From Stemphylium vesicarium (Eukaryota; Ascomycota; Dothideomycetes; Pleosporales; Pleosporaceae): a stretch of DNA of 64,000 nt. Under the pieces are notes generated by a model. That model saw only the letters and a program-made list of their open reading frames with translations, searched no databases and was not told where the DNA came from. Every line of letters starts with the position of its first letter. Position 1 is the stretch's first letter. Position numbers and translations under genes: made by a program. The stretch is taken from contig QXCR01000149.1 of assembly GCA_004380135.1 (NCBI GenBank), positions 22,141-86,140 on the forward strand, given 5' to 3'. Below are positions 59,711-64,000 of this stretch, piece after piece.

Positions 59711-61822
59711 GATGGCGATTGATGGCGATGTACTCTGGAGAATGCAAGATGGAAAACGTGTAAAAATGTAAAGACCTGGGCCAAAGCAGATGAGTACAAT
59801 GTGCTGTTGGATCACCAGAGACCGGGCTGGATGATCTGGGGAAACGACAATCCGGGGACGTGGATTCGGTCTCTTATACACCTAGTCTGTCTCTCTGTAT
59901 GGTGTTGTGGATCCATGCCTGCCTAGGACTATCTTTGGCCACCCTCTTCCGAAAAGACACGACATTATCAAAGTACCTCCGCGCATGCATGCTCTCCAAG
60001 CCAACTAAGCGCACTTCTTCCGGCCGCCTTGGAGCAAACCTGAGGCTGCACGCATGGTCAAGACGGGGGTGCGGGGTCTCCGAAGGCAAATACGCCCGAT
60101 TTTCAGCCTTGGAAGCTGGGCACCGAACTCAAACCTGGATAGCGACAAGCCATTGTGCTGGCGATGGCCCAGAGGAAGCTCCCCCCTAGAAGCTCGGCGT
60201 TGCTAGTCGCCACACTACATCCAATGAATACAGTCGGGATAGTTCAGCGAAGCTCTATCGTCGGAGGCTTCGTATTCAGCGCAGTGGTGCTCGCGCACTA
60301 TCAGTGTGCGATATCGTGAAAGGCGCATAAGTGGCTGTTCGATACGCAAACAAATAGCTTGATCCCGGTGATGTATCCATTCTCTGAGCGTTGACGGGTC
60401 GTGTCACGAATCCCTCTCTTGTCATTCCTCTTGACTGACGTCGCGGAAAAGTGCTGATTTTGTCTCAGGAAGGTAACCCGTGCCATACCAAGAGCCTCCA
60501 TGACTAGATTCCACTGTTGCTTCTTTCATGCAGTCCTCGTGACTGGCCCCGGTCAATAGCCCAGAAACGACCCTGGACATCCCGTTGTCTTGTCGAAGGA
60601 ACAAGTAATTTGGCAAGCCACAGATCCTTGGTGTTGCGCGACGTCGAGTGGTGTAGTAGCATAAAATCAGCTCAGCGCTCCACTTGGTTCTAGGCCAAGC
60701 AGGCCGAGATCAACCCCAAGATCTTGAGCTGGTCGCATTGCGGGGTAGTCAGGACATGAATTGGGCTTGTCGCACGGATGGGGAGTTAAGCGTCCTGGCA
60801 GTGCGTGGTTTATCAGCCGCGCTGCAGTTTGTATCGTGTGTTTAGAGGTCAAGCGCCGGTAAATGTGGGTTAGTGTGTGGGTTCGTCTCGAGGCCGTTGT
60901 TGAGGAAATCGGGCTAGGTATTCTTCCACCGAAGGATGAGCCAATCACGCCATGGCCAAGCTAGTCCGCTGGATCTCCATCATCTTGGCTCACACCCATA
61001 GCACCAACTTTTCAGGTGGTTCTTGGGATTCCCACGGGGTATGCCGGGTCCGTTTATCGGTAAGTGGTACCAATGAGGGCGTGAAACCTGGAGTCGAGGA
61101 ATGGCCGACTGTCATTCGGGCGGCAAATCTGCAGCGGTGCAAGATCCGCTCTCATACTACGGGATCGGATACCGTGCGAACCACGTGGTGGAGGGAAAAA
61201 GTCGGGATGTTCCTCGTGTCAGGCGGTCTTTACGGCCGCGTCCAGAGTGAAGGGGCGACAATGACAGCGATGATCACCCAACGAAGCGCAAAATACACCC
61301 CATGGGGTTGTGGAGTATAACGGTTTACCAAATACCTGGATGTAATCGTATGCGTCGTCGATCTGTCTGAAAATTGGGAGGTAGGAGGTTTCTATGGAGT
61401 AAGGTACGATGTACGCTGGATCAGCGACCCGACAACTGCCCTCAGGGTAGTTACTGCGAGATTCAACACAATCATCATTTATAGCGCGGAGACCACATTG
61501 ATATATACCATTGTCGGTTGCCTTACGGATAATTATCCGTAGGCGATAGCCGGAGCGTGGGGTCGTGATGCCGCGTTGATCAGCTCCAAAATCCTTCGGT
61601 GCTAGATTTCGACACGCTGCCGAAGCAGGTTCCTACTCTATCTGGCAGGGAGAAATAACGGTGGCTGTTAAACAAGGCATCAGAGCTGACATGAACAGAA
61701 AAGAAGAGATCTATTACCGAGCGCCGGTCTATGAATCCACGAACAATACATACATCGACTGCCAGTTTCCCACAGCCTTCACACCCTGACAGGGCGGCAT
61801 GTCGAGCGACGAATCCAGATAT
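59711..61822. other. Gene-poor region, 2.1 kb
   Basis: The largest gap in the window. Open frames (for example 60952-61320 plus) do not look like proteins. One perfect 18-bp palindrome is listed separately. Confidence 0.5.
61524..61541. promoter_or_regulatory. Perfect 18-bp palindrome with CGG...CCG ends
   Basis: TACGGATAATTATCCGTA reads the same on both strands and contains CGG and CCG triplets separated by eight bases, the layout bound by dimeric Zn2Cys6 regulators. It lies about 280 bases beyond the 3' end of the broken dehydrogenase gene and about 1.8 kb upstream of the Dal5-type permease start. Confidence 0.4.
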
Positions 61823-62819
61823 CTAGGCCCAGGCCTTCAACTCCCGCTCAGTCCAATGCCATAATTCTTTCGCCAGCCCCCGGTCCTGACCCTGCCTCGT
61901 AACCGGCGTCGTCTTCACTCCAACAGGCTCGTAGTAAGCCCCGTTGACCAGGTTCTCTTTCTTCGTAGTGGCCGCCCAAGTCTGGTTGTATGTCTCCTTC
62001 GTCGAGTCCAACCAATTGCCACCCGAAAGCATGTTCACGACCTGGCGATCCATGAAGTTTGTATTTGCATGGAGGTCAGTTTTGATAAAGCCCGGGTGTA
62101 CAGCGACCGACGTGACACTCGGGTGGTGAGTGGAGTGGCCAGCTCCACAGGATACAAAAGATTAGCAAGCTTGGACTGCGCATAACACACCCATTTGGTT
62201 GGGTTGTAGAATGCGCCGTAGCTTGCACCTCTGGTCTTGAGCTTGAAGAACTCGATTCCAGAAGACGGCGTCGAAGTCTTGTAGGCCACAGAGGCGAGAT
62301 TGACGATGCGGACATCTGAATCAGGCTGCGCTGCAGTCTCTTCCAAGACTGGCATGAGCAACTTGATGAGTAGCGCATGGCTTAGGTGATTTGTAGCGAA
62401 TTGCAGCTCGTAACCGTTCTTGCTTAGCTCTGCTGGCGTGGCCATGATACCGGCATTGCACATTAGAACATCCAGGCGACTGGACAATGATAGAAACTGC
62501 TTGGCGGCGGATTGGACGGAAGCCAAATCTGCAAGGTCACATCGAATGAAGGTCACCTTGGTGGAAGGCGCCGATTGTGAGAGCTTGGAAATCAACTCAT
62601 CAGCACGGTCCTGATTTCGACCGCTGAAGAAGACGTGTGCTGGGTTGTGCGAAGCAAGGAAAGAGATGAATGATGCTCCTAACTCGGTAGTACCTGAGAA
62701 AGCAGTTAGTGAGCTGTTTAACCAAGACGAGAAGAAGACCACTTACCACCAGTGACGAAGAAGACACGGCCCGACTGGTCTTGAATGTCCCTTTCTGGAT
62801 TGAATTGGACATTAATCAT
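61823..62819 (-). pseudogene. Short-chain dehydrogenase/reductase with a frameshift (5-bp tandem duplication)
   Basis: Exon 1 is 62819-62747 and exon 2 62693-61823. The Rossmann start FFVTGGTTELGASF (family TGxxxxG), CDLADLASVQ, NAGIMA, LATNHLSHALLIKLL-type helix (here FATNHLSHALL) and the active-site YAQSKLAN (YxxxK) are all present, so the enzyme belongs to the retinol-dehydrogenase-like SDR group. Just after this, AGTGG occurs twice in tandem (62129-62138), shifting the frame. Without one copy, the downstream frame VHPGFIKTDLH to the C-terminal LWHWTERELKAWA connects and gives 312 residues. As written, translation would stop after SWIARS at about 62035. It may be a recent null allele or an assembly error. 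Confidence 0.8.
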
Positions 62820-64000
62820 CTTGGGTAGATAAGGCGTTCAAATATTCGAGAGTGGGGGGGTTCTGGCTTGCGACGTGCTTGCAGAGATGCTGATGCTGGT
62901 GATGGGCGGCATCCACCACCATGCCATCGCGTTTATATAACTTATCACACACATTTCTAACCTGCATTCATCAAACAGAATATGAGGTACGTGGACAATA
63001 GTCGGCACAATGTCACCAGCGTTCCAGTGCCGTTTAGCGAGGGTGAAGGATCCAACGTCATCGGTGCGAGGGCGCTACGGGCGAGACACGCGCTAGCAGA
63101 ACGCCATCGTCCGTAATGGCCGCCTGGAAGTTACACCGACGTGCATGAGTATGAGTAGCAGTACGTCCGCCTCCGTGTGGTTCAGCTAGGTTCCTCTGAA
63201 ATATCTCTGTAGTCGTCTCCACTGTCGCTGTCGGGCTGCTTTCTTGGCGCAGGCGCCACTGTATTCGTCGAGCTGCGATCCATCTTCTCTCCGCCAGGAA
63301 TATCAGGCGCAAAAGCACGCCGGGACGCCTGAACAAGGTCGTAGTACCACATAGCGAATCGGAGCGAGAACAGCTATAGTCCCTTCGATCTCCGCCTAGT
63401 ATTCGATCAGGCTCTTGAATCTGCGGCAGCCAGCCTCGCATTGAAATATTCCCAAGGCATCCATATGCGTCGAAACACGCTTCTGTCACACAGAGGCGCT
63501 GGGCTGCCTGACCTATTCGAATCGGCATTTACAGTTTCCTTGTCTCGATCATGCCGACACTTGTAGGAAAGCCGTTCGAGGACTCATATTGCAATCCAGA
63601 TCGTCCGCCCTTGATGCGCTAGCAATGCGACGCTACGCGGCATTTGTGCATTGTGTAAGGCGAAAATGGCGAATCCTGGGGCGCATGAGTTTGATCAAGA
63701 GTGAAGCGAGTGAGGTATTGCATAGTCATAATTATGAAGTCTCATACACGCTCCGATTGACACTTTGGAACTGTTGCGCTTTATCATCACAAGGAATTTT
63801 ACTCACACAAGCCTGCATAAAGACAACTCTGATTAGGGTTACTTCGGGACTTACACGCTTAAGGCGAGGGGCCTATTACTTAAGTAAGCGCCCCACATGG
63901 TTATGGAAGAGACCCTAGGTATGATATCTGACCACTGCGAAACAAAAGTATCATCCATTCGATATCAAGTTTGTGCCTAAGCTCCTGATTGCAGAGTTGG
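62820..64000. other. Window end, 1.2 kb without recognised gene
   Basis: The dehydrogenase promoter and further sequence. A 156-codon minus-strand frame (63528-63058) shows no family features and is not called. Confidence 0.5.

Noticed and set aside
60952..61320. 122-codon plus-strand ORF in the 2.1 kb gap
   Set aside because: Amino acid composition and lack of hydrophobic core argue against a real protein.
63058..63528. 156-codon minus-strand ORF near the window end
   Set aside because: Starts with ATG, but the product is Arg-rich without any family pattern; could not be supported.
63832..63842. TTAGGG-like string suggesting a telomere
   Set aside because: Only one unit of the motif occurs; a telomere would show a tandem array.
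1..64000. CRISPR arrays, transposons, LTRs or viral insertions
   Set aside because: No spaced direct repeats, terminal repeats, transposase or reverse transcriptase frames were seen.

Overview
This is a nuclear contig from a filamentous ascomycete. The genes have short spliceosomal introns (about 45-90 nt, GT-AG with CTAAC-type branch sites), spacing is compact on both strands, there is an intron-containing tRNA, and many proteins are fungus-specific. The protein complement resembles Dothideomycetes (Pleosporales-like), but the species cannot be named from the sequence alone. The window looks like ordinary chromosome with housekeeping genes rather than a plasmid, virus or transposon island. 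Exon boundaries were worked out by eye from splice signals and phase. Every multi-exon model listed as intact sums to a whole number of codons.

Left part (1-24.2 kb): a membrane-anchored GH16 glucanase, a PLP D-threonine aldolase-like enzyme, a conserved unknown protein, a tRNA-Met with intron, mitochondrial acetylornithine aminotransferase (arginine synthesis), a large SNF2-type ATPase, a secreted DNase I-fold phosphodiesterase, a hotdog thioesterase, a tyrosinase with an internal lesion, a five-exon histidine acid phosphatase, an FMN-dependent 2-hydroxyacid oxidase and a 1075-residue WD40 scaffold resembling WDR62/MAPKBP1.

Middle part (25-45.3 kb): a monocarboxylate-type MFS transporter, a mitochondrial Msp1-like AAA ATPase, a Ser-rich single-pass membrane protein, V-ATPase subunit E head-to-head with a NIPA-type transporter, a small cupin, two small overlapping ORFs, a small multi-span membrane protein, a Cys-rich single-span protein with a Pro/Gln-rich tail, and a 65-residue hydrophobic miniprotein.

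Right part (45-64 kb) is gene-poorer. It holds a decayed pseudogene, a fungal TRP/Flc-like membrane protein, a GPI-anchored metallopeptidase-fold protein without a recognisable HExxH, a Cys/His zinc-finger-like protein, a Dal5-type MFS permease and a short-chain dehydrogenase broken by a 5-bp tandem duplication.

I found no evidence for a new multi-gene system. The most informative observations are single-locus: three genes caught in decay or remodelling (tyrosinase, SDR, the 47 kb pseudogene), the likely pseudo-protease, the overlapping small ORF pair, a CxC-x10-CxC insert in the SNF2 ATPase, a GC-AG intron, and several microsatellites in introns or untranslated regions.
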